In this document: piece after piece, positions 34,226-43,568 of the stretch
Layout: the number at the start of each line of letters is the position of its first letter
How positions within the stretch are numbered: the first letter of the stretch is position 1
Source: a virus
Reading direction: 5' to 3' (one strand)
IMG/VR virus record: IMGVR_UViG_3300021964_000065
Location: 1-60,201 of that record
Length of the DNA: 60,201 nucleotides
The notes under the pieces: model-generated
Database searches by the model: none
What the model was told of the DNA's origin: nothing
The model's input: the letters and a program-made list of their open reading frames with translations, nothing else
Position numbers and translations under genes: made by a program

Positions 34226-35431
34226 TTATTTTTTTATTTTTATTCTTAATTTAGAACTATCATTCCCACTAATTGCTCTTACTTTTACTCCACCCGCATC
34301 AACAAAACCATTAGCACTTTTTCGAGGATCCATATTAATATTTTTGGATTCCGCTTCTAATTGTTTAATAGCATCTGCTTTGCCTTGTTCGTAAAAGTGA
34401 CTTGCAATTTTGTCAGAATTTTTAGCAGCAAATAAAGCTTTATGATAAGAAGAAGGATCTGAAAGCATACCTTTATCATCTAAGTAACTACCTAGAAATT
34501 CAGTAATATTACTTTGTACATTCTTCACTTGACCAACATCATTTACTTTAAACCTATATTTATTATCTCCAACTTTAAAATCAAAACCTTTGAAATCTTC
34601 GTTAAAGAAACTATTAGTTTTTTCGGTAAATGTATTTGCTTTAACCTGTTGCTCGGCAGTTAGTTTCGACTGCTCCTCTTTGTAAGCATTGTAAAATTCA
34701 ATTGCTTCTTGTTGTTCTGGAGCTAACTTAGAACCCAACTTGACTTCTTCGTAATATTTACTCTTTAAACCTTCAAGAAAACCTTTGGCTTTCACAAGCT
34801 CTTCTTTATAAGCTAATTTCTTACGTCTAATATCTCGATCATCATCAATCTCTTCGTCATAAGAAAAATTATCTTCAATTAAAAAATCAATTTCATCATT
34901 ATCTAAATGAGATTTTGATTGTTTATAGTACTCTTTTAACAATGTATCTTCATCCACAGTTGAGTAATCTGCATTTAACCTTACGTAGTCTTCAAGGCTA
35001 CCCCCGGTTTCTTGCATAAATTCAACCACCTTCTGTATATTCTCAGGTAATTCAATTTTATTGTCTACAGCTTCTTGAGCCGGAGCCTCTTCAGCTTTTG
35101 TTTCTGTAATGTTTTCAACTTGTGTTTCTGTAGTATCTTCTTCTACTAATTCTAATACTACTTCTTCTTTTTCTTCTTTGGAAGGTTCTTCGGTACTCCG
35201 TACTTCTTCTTCCACTTTTTCGCTAGATTCGGATTCGTTGCGAACAGGAATCTCATCTGTGCTTTGCTCTGGAATGGCATCTTCTTGTTTTTCAGGTGGT
35301 TTTGATAAATCAACTTTATAAGTTGTGTTTCCCGAGTCTGTATTAACTCCTGCATTTTGAAGTACTGTTTCTTCTTTCTCCGCAGTACTAGGCGTTTCGC
35401 CTTCTACTAAATTAACTTTGTAGTCTTCCAT
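34226..35431 (-). CDS. Capsid scaffolding protein
   Basis: A 401-residue protein encoded directly before the capsid gene. The first 130 residues are very acidic and disordered-looking (EEKEEVVLELVEEDTTE). The middle is helical, and the C-terminus is basic (SSKLRIKIKK), as in scaffolds that bind the capsid inner surface by a positive tail. Residues about 51-92 are encoded over a second gene in another frame of the same strand (35158-35280). Confidence 0.75.
   Translation of the reverse strand: MEDYKVNLVEGETPSTAEKEETVLQNAGVNTDSGNTTYKVDLSKPPEKQEDAIPEQSTDEIPVRNESESSEKVEEEVRSTEEPSKEEKEEVVLELVEEDTTETQVENITETKAEEAPAQEAVDNKIELPENIQKVVEFMQETGGSLEDYVRLNADYSTVDEDTLLKEYYKQSKSHLDNDEIDFLIEDNFSYDEEIDDDRDIRRKKLAYKEELVKAKGFLEGLKSKYYEEVKLGSKLAPEQQEAIEFYNAYKEEQSKLTAEQQVKANTFTEKTNSFFNEDFKGFDFKVGDNKYRFKVNDVGQVKNVQSNITEFLGSYLDDKGMLSDPSSYHKALFAAKNSDKIASHFYEQGKADAIKQLEAESKNINMDPRKSANGFVDAGGVKVRAISGNDSSKLRIKIKK
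35158..35280 (-). CDS. Small basic phage protein nested inside scaffold gene
   Basis: A 40-residue frame on the same strand as the scaffold but shifted. It reads MPFQSKAQMRFLFATNP, then LAKKWKKKYGVPKN and a Lys-rich end. This matches a widespread group of tiny phage proteins (MPFxSKxQMR, then P.LAKxW), known to me from many phages but not named with certainty. The acidic GAA-rich scaffold frame reads as AAG (Lys) in this frame. The specific N-terminal match is much harder to explain by chance than the Lys tail. Confidence 0.75.
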   Translation of the reverse strand: MPFQSKAQMRFLFATNPNLAKKWKKKYGVPKNLPKKKKKK

Positions 35432-35465
35432 AATAAAATAATATATAATAATTTAAAAAAGTGTT

Positions 35466-37883
35466 CTATCTGGGGCTAAATTGCTCTAACCCAAATCCCC
35501 CTAATGTATCAAAACTAGATGATTCAAAATCTTTGGGGGGTTTATTGTTTTTTCTTTGATCAATCAACTCAGATTGTTGAGAGGCTTGGATTTTAGTTCT
35601 TTTATCCTTGCGATCTTCTTTATACTCTTCTTTATTGTTAATCACTTGTAAATCTAGTTCTTTAAGCTGCTTGCTTAGTTCAAACTCATACGTCATAAGT
35701 TCTTTTTTATATTGAACTTCATACCCCATTTTTTGAACTTCTAGCTCGTGTTCAGCATTTTTAACTTGTAGTTTTGTTTGAGATAAAGCTTGCTGTTTTT
35801 GTACATCAGCTTGTGCAGCAGCCTGAGCCGCCTGTGCATTAGATTGAGATTGTAATGCAATATTTTCTTTTTGCATTTCCCTATCTTGATTCATTTTCTT
35901 TTTTCTTCTAAGCTTTAATAGCTCATTAGCTAACTTTAAGTTTTTAACATTTCTAATATCAATAGCATCTTCTAAAAATATTTGATCACGTGATAAAGCC
36001 ATTTGAATGTTATTTTCTAATAATTGCTTTTCTTCATCATCAGGTGATAAATCTAAAAATATCCCAAAGTCATGTAAGTGCAATTCTTTTAAATCGTCTA
36101 AAACACCTACATTATATTTACCTATACTTTGAATAAAATTATTTCTAGTACTAGAGTATTCCAATACATCAGATATTCTTAATGCAACTGCTTCCGCTGT
36201 TTTCAATGTTAAATATAAACCGGCTTGTAGTATGTGTCTTGTAGCTGTATTTGAATTAGCAGCAGCTAACTTCTGTAAACCAACTAGTGCATTAGAATCA
36301 GGTTTGCTACCATCTCTTGCTTCATTTAGACCCGTTACATCACGAATCATTTGCAGATAATAATTATAAGAGTTTATTAAGCTAGATATTTTAGCATTGG
36401 CACCCGAAGTTTGCAGTTCTTGAATAGGTACTCTACCATTATTAAACTCGCCATCTTGGTTCATAGATCTACCAATTACTGAACCCGTTTGAAAATACAT
36501 ATTTAATGCTTCCTGCGGATTGTAATTAGTACCATTGCCTAAATCTATTTCAGCAATACCATCTGCATCTAAAAATACACCATCTGGCACCATTCTTGAC
36601 AACACTTGTTGTAATTTTAAATGAGTTAATTGAATCATATCAGCAAACGTAGTCATACGTCCTACTAAAGATTCAATAGCTCCTTTGTAAATTCTAGGTG
36701 CTACAATATTATAACTAAACTGTGCTTTTGTAGTATCAGTTTTTGGCCTTGTCATATTTTCAGCCAATTGCCATTTTAAAAGTTTGTTGTGCCCAATAAC
36801 TTTAGCACCTTCGTATATAACCTCTATTGATCTTGAAACTTTCTTAAACCTAGCTTTGTTGTCCTTAGGTGGGTCAAAAGTATCATCTTTTTTGATCACT
36901 TTGCTTCCGCCAGTACTAGTATCTTTTATTTTATATACTTGATTATTAAAAGTTTTATACTCAAAATACAAAACATACACATAAGAACTATCAGAAGAGT
37001 CTTGAGCATTGTGGGACCTATTATATAAAATGCCATTAGCTCCTTTATCTTCTATTTCTTTTATATCTTCAGTAGTTAAATCTGGATATTGCTTTTTTAA
37101 ATCAACAATAGAAACTCTACGCACCTCACCAACATAATATATATCGTCAAAATAAGGTGATTCGGTATAAGAATAAACAAGATCAGAAGGATCTACATAA
37201 TCTATTTTAATCCCTTCAGCAGTGTTGAAACTGTTTTTACACGAAGACATACCAATGGTTACAGCATCATAATTTAATCTTCTTTGTAAAAGATCATATT
37301 TATTATGGTCAAGAACATTGTTTATAGCTTCTTCTTCGGCAATCTCAATAGACTGCTTGTATTCAAGCTGCATGTGTAACTCTAATTCTTCTTCTGTTTC
37401 AGGAAGCTTTTCTTTATCATTCTCATACACATCAATACCTAACTGTGCTTGAATTTGATCAGATATCTCTCTTGTTTGCATATCCTTCAACATGGATTCT
37501 ACATAGCTACTTCTTTTCTTTATAGAAGCTGGATCCTGAGAATATGCTTTAATATCATAAGCTCTTTCAGACATACCATTAACTACAATATCAACAAACT
37601 TTGGTATAATTGGAACAGGCTTCCAATCTAAATTAAGATAAGACAAATCACCATTAATAGATAATTCATCTTTATATTTTTGAATAGACTGTTCACCTCT
37701 TGCGTATAGTCTTAATCTGTGAAAATTATCTCTACTTGCAAAGTAACGCATTGTCCCAGAGTCTCTCTTGAACCATTCGCTTTCAATTGCCCGCGCTATT
37801 TCTAAACCATATGCATTTGCTTTTTTTTCAGAATCTGAAACCGCTTGGCTCGGAAATATACCTTTTGTTTGAGTTTTTAACAT
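35466..37883 (-). CDS. Portal protein
   Basis: An 805-residue protein encoded directly after TerL (stop and start abut). RLRLYARGEQSIQKYKDEL, DWKPVPIIPKFVDIVVNG and ERAYDIKAYSQDP are typical of large portals of Bacteroidota phages and crAss-like relatives. The 140-residue C-terminal part is a Gln/Ala-rich coiled coil (QSNAQAAQAAAQADVQKQQ), consistent with a barrel extending into the head. It would form the dodecameric DNA gate. Confidence 0.85.
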   Translation of the reverse strand: MLKTQTKGIFPSQAVSDSEKKANAYGLEIARAIESEWFKRDSGTMRYFASRDNFHRLRLYARGEQSIQKYKDELSINGDLSYLNLDWKPVPIIPKFVDIVVNGMSERAYDIKAYSQDPASIKKRSSYVESMLKDMQTREISDQIQAQLGIDVYENDKEKLPETEEELELHMQLEYKQSIEIAEEEAINNVLDHNKYDLLQRRLNYDAVTIGMSSCKNSFNTAEGIKIDYVDPSDLVYSYTESPYFDDIYYVGEVRRVSIVDLKKQYPDLTTEDIKEIEDKGANGILYNRSHNAQDSSDSSYVYVLYFEYKTFNNQVYKIKDTSTGGSKVIKKDDTFDPPKDNKARFKKVSRSIEVIYEGAKVIGHNKLLKWQLAENMTRPKTDTTKAQFSYNIVAPRIYKGAIESLVGRMTTFADMIQLTHLKLQQVLSRMVPDGVFLDADGIAEIDLGNGTNYNPQEALNMYFQTGSVIGRSMNQDGEFNNGRVPIQELQTSGANAKISSLINSYNYYLQMIRDVTGLNEARDGSKPDSNALVGLQKLAAANSNTATRHILQAGLYLTLKTAEAVALRISDVLEYSSTRNNFIQSIGKYNVGVLDDLKELHLHDFGIFLDLSPDDEEKQLLENNIQMALSRDQIFLEDAIDIRNVKNLKLANELLKLRRKKKMNQDREMQKENIALQSQSNAQAAQAAAQADVQKQQALSQTKLQVKNAEHELEVQKMGYEVQYKKELMTYEFELSKQLKELDLQVINNKEEYKEDRKDKRTKIQASQQSELIDQRKNNKPPKDFESSSFDTLGGFGLEQFSPR

Positions 37884-40091
37884 TTATTTTATTATTTTTG
37901 AAGCATTACCCTGGTTGTTGTATTTTTTAAAACCAAAATCTAATACTTTTTTTGTAGTATTTGCTTTAGGTTGATATGAATGTTTATTACAAGCTATAAT
38001 AGCTAGTCCTGAACTAATAGAGGCATCAAATTTAGTTCTATTATTAATATTAAATTTAGACCAATCATTCAACGTATTATTGAAATATATATTCCCGTAA
38101 TCACCGTTTTCTTGCAAGCCAACATAATTTTCTATATAAGTTTCAATTGCAGCTGCGTGCACTTGCTTTATATCCTCTGAGGAGTTAGGCATTCCCCCAA
38201 TCTCTTTTTCAGTGACAGATAATTTGTTTATTAATTTATCTGGTCTATTCATTGAAAACCCTCTATATCCTCTTCTTTTTAAATAATATAATAGTCTTGG
38301 TTTATTGTTTTCCGCAAGTATAGGCATCCCATAAAATACTAAAGACATCAAAACGTCTTCAAAAAATATTTCAGCGGTTTGAGGCCTAGCAATGTATTCT
38401 AAAAAAAACGTATTAGCTGGAGCATTTTCCATACTAAATTTAGTTAGCCCGTGAAGAGCTCCTTTTGATCCATTGCCGTCAGTTGTTCCTGATATATCAT
38501 ATGAGTCACATCCGAATGCTCCCATGTGTTCATTACCAGGGTATCTGCCTCCATTTTTTAGTATTACACGGTTTTGCAAATTTAAAGTTGGAATCCATGA
38601 AATATTAAACCTTCCGTCCTTACTTGGATAAAATATTACTTTAGTATCTTTAATACCATTTTCCCATTGAAAATTTCCTTTAACAACAGCCCTTGTAGAT
38701 AGTGTGCCATCATTATAATCTATTTGTTCGTATATTTTTGTTAAATTAAATATACTGTTTTTGCTTTCATCACGAAATGCATGCTCTTCAGATCTTGGGA
38801 ATTGCCTATAGAATTCATTTAAACCGTTTTTATCATTCTTAAGTCCTTCTGCTTCGTTTTCCCAAAACTCAATAACACCTATATCTATGTACTCATTATC
38901 GTTTCCAACAACGGGTTTTTCTGGTGTATCAAATACAGGGTATCCATAAGAATCAATGTATCCTTCGTAGTTCCATTCCATAGGAATGAACAAACTATAT
39001 AATCCCGAGCTAGTCTGTCCATTGCGATTTCGTTTTGTAACATCTGATGCTTTGTATAATTTTTTAAAATTTTCACCACCTTTGTCTAAAGCGTTTGATG
39101 TTGAGCCCATTAAACATTTACCTATTATCTTACTACCTAGTCTTAGTGTAGTTTTAGTAACTCTCCAATTGTTTAATATGTTGTCAGGCTTTTCCCATTT
39201 CCCTGATTCATCATGAACTAATAACTTAAGTTTTTCTCCATCATAGCTGTTATCACCTGTGTTTTTCCAATCTATTGTTGTATCAAGGCCTTCGAGTTGT
39301 GTACGGGTCTCGCTGGAAGTGATGGATTTCCTGGTGAGCTTTGAGGCTGGAACACGGAAGGCAAGTTCCGTTTTGGGGCGGTCCATTCCGTCCTGTATTG
39401 GTTTGAAAAAGAATGGATAGTTGATGGATATTGGGACCACCTTGTCTGTAAACATCTTCTTTGCATCAGATCCCGTTTTTGATAATATTCCAAACCTTGC
39501 ATCGGAAGTAATGGTAGCCTCATGTACTGTTTCGGAACTGGACATAAAAGAAAATCCCGAGCGCCTATTCTTAAGGTAACACATTCCGTAGCATCTTTTA
39601 TCTGCTTTGCAAGCTTCCCAGAAAATGAAGAATAATCTATTTGCTTCTCTAAAGTCTGGTTTCCCAACATCAATTTTGGACCACTGCAGGTACATATAAT
39701 GGGAACCAGTAATATAAGTAGGTACGTTTTTGTTTTTAAACCAAAAACCTTCTTCACGCCTTGTAAACTCTTTATTAATATATCCATACCACTTTTCTTT
39801 AAATTCTTCTGAGTATTTTTCCCAATCAAAAATAGTTTTAATATTTTTTAACTCTTTAGGATATTCATTTGGTACCCATCTATTATTAATTGTAGAAACG
39901 CCCTTAGGTTTTGGAAGAGCAATTTTTAAATTTTGTATTTCATATATATCTCCAATTTCACCTGTATGGCTTATTACAATAACGTCATGCTCTTGATTAT
40001 ACCCATACTTCCAAGCTTTTTTCTTATTAAGTCTGTCCATTGTGGTTAACTTAATTGGCTCAATTATTTTTAATAACTTTTGCTCGTACAT
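37884..40091 (-). CDS. terL: Terminase large subunit
   Basis: A 735-residue packaging motor. The N-terminal ATPase carries a Walker A-like NRRSGFS (175-181) and Walker B LLVHDES with D294/E295. The nuclease part starts at GAFGCDSYDISG (D529). It is longer than most TerL, with an N-terminal extension of about 150 residues. Between about 39285 and 39440 the DNA is far richer in G+C than the rest of the gene and uses different codons. It overlaps the small gene upstream by 1 nt. Confidence 0.9.
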   Translation of the reverse strand: MYEQKLLKIIEPIKLTTMDRLNKKKAWKYGYNQEHDVIVISHTGEIGDIYEIQNLKIALPKPKGVSTINNRWVPNEYPKELKNIKTIFDWEKYSEEFKEKWYGYINKEFTRREEGFWFKNKNVPTYITGSHYMYLQWSKIDVGKPDFREANRLFFIFWEACKADKRCYGMCYLKNRRSGFSFMSSSETVHEATITSDARFGILSKTGSDAKKMFTDKVVPISINYPFFFKPIQDGMDRPKTELAFRVPASKLTRKSITSSETRTQLEGLDTTIDWKNTGDNSYDGEKLKLLVHDESGKWEKPDNILNNWRVTKTTLRLGSKIIGKCLMGSTSNALDKGGENFKKLYKASDVTKRNRNGQTSSGLYSLFIPMEWNYEGYIDSYGYPVFDTPEKPVVGNDNEYIDIGVIEFWENEAEGLKNDKNGLNEFYRQFPRSEEHAFRDESKNSIFNLTKIYEQIDYNDGTLSTRAVVKGNFQWENGIKDTKVIFYPSKDGRFNISWIPTLNLQNRVILKNGGRYPGNEHMGAFGCDSYDISGTTDGNGSKGALHGLTKFSMENAPANTFFLEYIARPQTAEIFFEDVLMSLVFYGMPILAENNKPRLLYYLKRRGYRGFSMNRPDKLINKLSVTEKEIGGMPNSSEDIKQVHAAAIETYIENYVGLQENGDYGNIYFNNTLNDWSKFNINNRTKFDASISSGLAIIACNKHSYQPKANTTKKVLDFGFKKYNNQGNASKIIK

Positions 40092-40369
40092 TACTTAGAT
40101 CTTTTTTCAGCAAAACCACTAAAAGATTTTTCTTCTTTTTGCAATGTTTTGTTTTCTAGCATTGCTTTTTCTAACTCTATACGATTAAGTATTTCAAAAG
40201 CATCAAATATTGCTAATTTTTTTGTGGCAGCTGCATTTTTTAATCTGTCAGCGGCTAATTCATCTTCAGCACCATCTACTATAATTTCTTCCTCAGCAAC
40301 TTTTATTAGCTCTTCAACTGCTTTGTACCCAGACTGGATTATACGGTTCTTCTGTTCCTTTGCTGTCAT
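40091..40369 (-). CDS. Terminase small subunit candidate
   Basis: A 92-residue helical protein (AEDELAADRLKNAAATKKLA, then FDAFEILNRIELEKAMLEN) encoded directly before TerL with 1-nt overlap. TerS proteins are small, helical and found in this place. No DNA-binding motif is obvious, so the call is positional. Confidence 0.45.
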   Translation of the reverse strand: MTAKEQKNRIIQSGYKAVEELIKVAEEEIIVDGAEDELAADRLKNAAATKKLAIFDAFEILNRIELEKAMLENKTLQKEEKSFSGFAEKRSK

Positions 40370-40910
40370 ATTTAATAGTAATAGATTGTATTGGTACTCT
40401 ATATAATCGTTTATCTTCTATAATAAACTCATATTCTGATTCAGGTGAAAAACCTACTAGGGTATTTTTGCTATACACGCCACTAGAATACGTTACAAAG
40501 CCTTTTAAGGGTTCTTCAGTATCTTCTGATATAATAGTATCAATTTGCTTTTTAATCGGCTGTACAAAGCAAAAACCTTCTGTAGCTTTCCACTTGCTGT
40601 TTTGTTTATATAAAAATATTTGATCTAAGTAACAAAAGTACAAATCATCTTTAAAATAATTTGTACTGTCTTTTTCATTACCGCGTACATCATAAAATCT
40701 TCTAAAAATATTATGATGCACTATGATTTCATCACCTACTTTTATATTTGTTTTTAAAGCTTTAGGAATAGATACAACAATAGCATTTCTACTGACAAAC
40801 TTATGATCCTCTATAGAGGTGTTTAGTATTAAACTTTTGTCTTGTATTTTTTTTGTATTATTATATCTATTCTCTTTAGGCTTTATTATGAAAGAATAAA
40901 TGCTATTCAT
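40314..40910 (-). CDS. Conserved phage protein with GroES-like segment
   Basis: A 198-residue protein. ALKTNIKVGDEIIVHHNIFR and DVRGNEKDSTNYFKDD, followed by DQIFLYKQN, recall the GroES beta-barrel (the VGDxVxV strand plus a long loop). A true GroES lies at 53.7-54.0 kb, so this may be a diverged relative or an unrelated barrel. It overlaps the terminase-side gene by 56 nt and the next gene upstream by 8 nt. Confidence 0.5.
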   Translation of the reverse strand: MNSIYSFIIKPKENRYNNTKKIQDKSLILNTSIEDHKFVSRNAIVVSIPKALKTNIKVGDEIIVHHNIFRRFYDVRGNEKDSTNYFKDDLYFCYLDQIFLYKQNSKWKATEGFCFVQPIKKQIDTIISEDTEEPLKGFVTYSSGVYSKNTLVGFSPESEYEFIIEDKRLYRVPIQSITIKYDSKGTEEPYNPVWVQSS

Positions 40911-41124
40911 AGTTTAAATTAAATTCAATACTAACCGCCATATTTTTATTAAAAGATTTCCATGGTAGTACTTCATTATTCTTAACTATATATACTACAT
41001 AATTTTCTTCTTTTTCTAAAATATCGCATATCTTATGGCCTCCGTATACTTCTTGTCCTACTGCATAATGCATTGCGTCATTCTTATAGTCTCTGCCTAT
41101 AGATATTTTTCGTATTAAATTCAC
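40903..41124 (-). CDS. Conserved small phage protein
   Basis: A 73-residue protein, apparently GTG-started, reading KISIGRDYKNDAMHYAVGQE, then KSFNKNMAVSIEFNLNYE. This layout recurs in phages of Bacteroidota in the region upstream of terminase; function is unknown. It is compact and beta-rich. Confidence 0.6.
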   Translation of the reverse strand: MNLIRKISIGRDYKNDAMHYAVGQEVYGGHKICDILEKEENYVVYIVKNNEVLPWKSFNKNMAVSIEFNLNYE

Positions 41125-41137
41125 TTTAAATTATTTT

Positions 41138-41416
41138 TTATTCTGCAACAAGTAACTCAGGTTCCGCTTGCTCTTCTTCAACAGGGGTTAATTCGCCTGT
41201 ATTTATATCTAATGTAGACTTTCCATGCTCTTCTTCAATTTCTTTTACAATTTCATTCATTTTATTTTGAATGACAGAGTACTCTGAAAGTAAGGCGTTT
41301 TTTTGAAAACTGTATTGCATTTCTAAATCTCCAAGACTATTTTTGATTTTTTCAATTGCTGAATAGTTTTCTTGAACTTTTTTAAGTTCTTTTTCTGATA
41401 ATTTTTGTTTTTCCAT
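41138..41416 (-). CDS. Coiled-coil protein
   Basis: A 92-residue protein, helical over residues 1-62, then EEEHGKSTLDINTGELTPVE and an acidic tail. The coiled coil plus a short conserved-looking tail resembles small phage proteins seen near structural genes. Function is unknown. Confidence 0.55.
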   Translation of the reverse strand: MEKQKLSEKELKKVQENYSAIEKIKNSLGDLEMQYSFQKNALLSEYSVIQNKMNEIVKEIEEEHGKSTLDINTGELTPVEEEQAEPELLVAE

Positions 41417-41459
41417 TTTATTAAATATTAATTAATTGTTATATAGTATATTACGAATA

Positions 41460-41813
41460 TTATTCATTATTTATGTCTTCAACTATTTCGTTTGTAGCTC
41501 CTATTGTTTTTGTAACTACTGTAGGATTTACTTGCTCTGCAATTTGAGCATCTATACTAGTTTTTAATTCAGCAACTCTTTCTTCTCCTAATGCTGTTTC
41601 AACCCATCCATTAATATCTTCTTCTGTAATATCAACAAATGCTGTAAAATTAGAAAGGTCTGAAGTTTCTAAAGATTGGGTTCCGTAAGTGCTACCTACG
41701 TTTCCATTTTCGTCTTCTCCTGTAAGTCTCCAATGAACATTAAAGATTACGTCGTTATTACCCTCTAGTGTAGGGTAAGTATCTACTGTTTTGTTATTCC
41801 AAGTGTAAGTCAT
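41460..41813 (-). CDS. Small structural-region protein, paralog of 43568-43912
   Basis: A 117-residue acidic protein: TYTWNNKTVDTYPTLEGNND, then VDITEEDINGWVETALGEER and EQVNPTVV. The protein at 43568-43912 follows the same plan, so the two are duplicates around the tail fibre genes. The type is common next to marine phage tail fibres; function is unknown. Confidence 0.6.
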   Translation of the reverse strand: MTYTWNNKTVDTYPTLEGNNDVIFNVHWRLTGEDENGNVGSTYGTQSLETSDLSNFTAFVDITEEDINGWVETALGEERVAELKTSIDAQIAEQVNPTVVTKTIGATNEIVEDINNE

Positions 41814-41834
41814 TATTTATTTATTTATTTATTT
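41813..41834. repeat. TTTA tetranucleotide repeat
   Basis: About five and a half copies of TTTA lie immediately upstream of the gene ending at 41460, covering its leader. A length change would alter spacing of the leader rather than a protein. Simple repeats are expected in such AT-rich DNA. Confidence 0.7.
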
Positions 41835-41844
41835 GTAAAAATTT

Positions 41845-41925
41845 TTAAATTATATCATTATAATTTGGTTGTAAGGGGCTAGTGTCATAAGGTATATAAT
41901 CTCTTATTTCTTTTATTAAATTCAT
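41845..41925 (-). CDS. Possible micro-protein
   Basis: A 26-residue frame (MNLIKEIRDYIPYDTSPLQP and onward) in the 123-nt gap between two genes. It has ATG and TAA and mixed amino-acid content. It is too short to judge; it is reported because the gap otherwise holds only an AT-rich repeat. Confidence 0.3.
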   Translation of the reverse strand: MNLIKEIRDYIPYDTSPLQPNYNDII

Positions 41926-41936
41926 ATTTTATTATT

Positions 41937-43055
41937 TTATGCTATAGCCCAATAAAAATAACTTTGACCAGACCTATTTAATTCATATGATGACGATGTT
42001 ACTGAAAACCCCGTTGAAGTAAAACTAACACCTGAAACAGTATTTGAAGTAGTGGAGTTATCAATTTCAAAAGCAGCGCCCGATCCCCTAGTGGAATCAA
42101 ATAATTTCCAAGACTCATTACCCGTTCCTAAAGTATGGCACTTAATTACTAAAAATCTAGGCTGAAAACCTGTATTAATAGCACGAGTGCCGCTATTGCC
42201 GCTATAACCTCCTATATTTTGATACCCACTAATATTTGTAAAGCAATAAGCCATCATTGTCTTACCTGAACCATTTACTGAAGAGCTACTATTTACGGTA
42301 AAAACACTAGATGTTGGTGCTGTATTATTCCACCTACCACCTATAACAGAGTACCAACCGTCATCATCGTGTAAATTTAAATAACCAGCAGCTCCAATAG
42401 CTGAAGTGTAAACGTCTGTGCCTACACTTTGATTTGAATTCATTACAATAATTAACCGTGGTACTGCACCTAAACCGTGACCTACTCTTGTTGGGTTTGT
42501 CCCTGTCCCTGTCCACTTAACAATACTAAATCCTCCAGCCTGGTTAGCTCTAACTGAAGAAGTAACTGTGCCGCTTGTATTACTCACGGTACTATTTGAA
42601 CCTTTCCAACAATAAGACATATAATTAAACCCCGTGTCATTATATAAAAGGCCCCCTGCGTCCCCACTACCTATAGTATAACTACTAGAATTAAAACTTG
42701 TTAATTGATTGCTCCTACCAGTTATAATATTACCCCCTGAACCACCTGGAAAACGCAATTCATCAGCCCCCAAAAGCGCATCAAACCAACCATGATCTCC
42801 CGTACCAATTTTTTTAGACCAAACTAAATCAGGTCTAAATCCTGTAGATATATTACGTGATACACCATTTCCAGAATAATTAATTATTTTAAAATGATCA
42901 GATGGAGTAAAAGAACTATATCCATAAAATTCACTTATAGCATCAGGAGTTGATTTACCAGCAGCAGCCGATAAAGTTCTTAAAGAACCACTTGAGCTAC
43001 CTAATTCTGTTCTTATGTCATCTATAGATAAAGGTCCACTACTTGGTAAAGCCAT
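41937..43055 (-). CDS. Tail fibre / receptor-binding protein candidate
   Basis: A 372-residue Gly/Ser-rich beta protein. The N-terminus (MALPSSGPLSIDDIRTELG, then EFYGYS) is a common virion-attachment sequence. Two related halves follow: GFRPDLVWSKK with GDHGWFDALLG, and GFQPRFLVIKC with NESWKLFDSTRG. This matches a repeated phage tail domain (DUF7483-like) I recognise from marine phages. Host-surface recognition is inferred. Confidence 0.65.
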   Translation of the reverse strand: MALPSSGPLSIDDIRTELGSSSGSLRTLSAAAGKSTPDAISEFYGYSSFTPSDHFKIINYSGNGVSRNISTGFRPDLVWSKKIGTGDHGWFDALLGADELRFPGGSGGNIITGRSNQLTSFNSSSYTIGSGDAGGLLYNDTGFNYMSYCWKGSNSTVSNTSGTVTSSVRANQAGGFSIVKWTGTGTNPTRVGHGLGAVPRLIIVMNSNQSVGTDVYTSAIGAAGYLNLHDDDGWYSVIGGRWNNTAPTSSVFTVNSSSSVNGSGKTMMAYCFTNISGYQNIGGYSGNSGTRAINTGFQPRFLVIKCHTLGTGNESWKLFDSTRGSGAAFEIDNSTTSNTVSGVSFTSTGFSVTSSSYELNRSGQSYFYWAIA

Positions 43056-43064
43056 AATAATATA

Positions 43065-43568
43065 TTATAGCTCATATAAAGCTATATCTCTTTTTGTTGT
43101 TAAAGCATTAACTTCAGTTTCTTTACTAGAACACTCTGTTCTTAATGCTGCTCTAGAATCTAAAATAGATTGATCAGTAGCTTGATTTAATTCTTTATCT
43201 CTAATTATAACCCAATCTGTTTCAGATAGTTTTTGGTTATATAAATATTTCAAACCTTGTATTTTTTCAGCTTTCATTTCTTTTAATGTTGATGACCATT
43301 CAATGTCAACAACCGTAGCTTCAAAAATATTATTAGTAGTATTAAATGTTATTTCTGATATTGTTTGAATTGCTGTATCATACTCAGGCTTTGTATAAGG
43401 ATAGAAACCAAAAGATTCCCATTCTTCTTGTGTTAAAGACTCACCGCCCCAATAGCTTACTCCAACGGTAAAATCATTTTCATAGCCTTCTATTATTTGA
43501 AAAGGCTTTGGAGAGTTGCCGTCATAAACAACAACTTCTCCGTTTTCTATTCTAGCCTTAACTGTCAT
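43065..43568 (-). CDS. Tail fibre assembly-type protein
   Basis: A 167-residue protein from an ATG that shares a base with the previous stop (TAATG); a longer form from 43598 is possible. LYNQKLSETDWVIIRDKELN followed by SRAALRTECS resembles tail fibre assembly or tail-assembly-chaperone proteins (SETDW, then R..LR). Position between tail fibre genes agrees. Confidence 0.55.
   Translation of the reverse strand: MTVKARIENGEVVVYDGNSPKPFQIIEGYENDFTVGVSYWGGESLTQEEWESFGFYPYTKPEYDTAIQTISEITFNTTNNIFEATVVDIEWSSTLKEMKAEKIQGLKYLYNQKLSETDWVIIRDKELNQATDQSILDSRAALRTECSSKETEVNALTTKRDIALYEL

Noticed and set aside
39272-39829. A 185-codon open frame within terL on the same strand
   Set aside because: It overlaps the conserved ATPase segment, has low-complexity composition and no recognisable motif; the long open frame is explained by the local high-GC patch.
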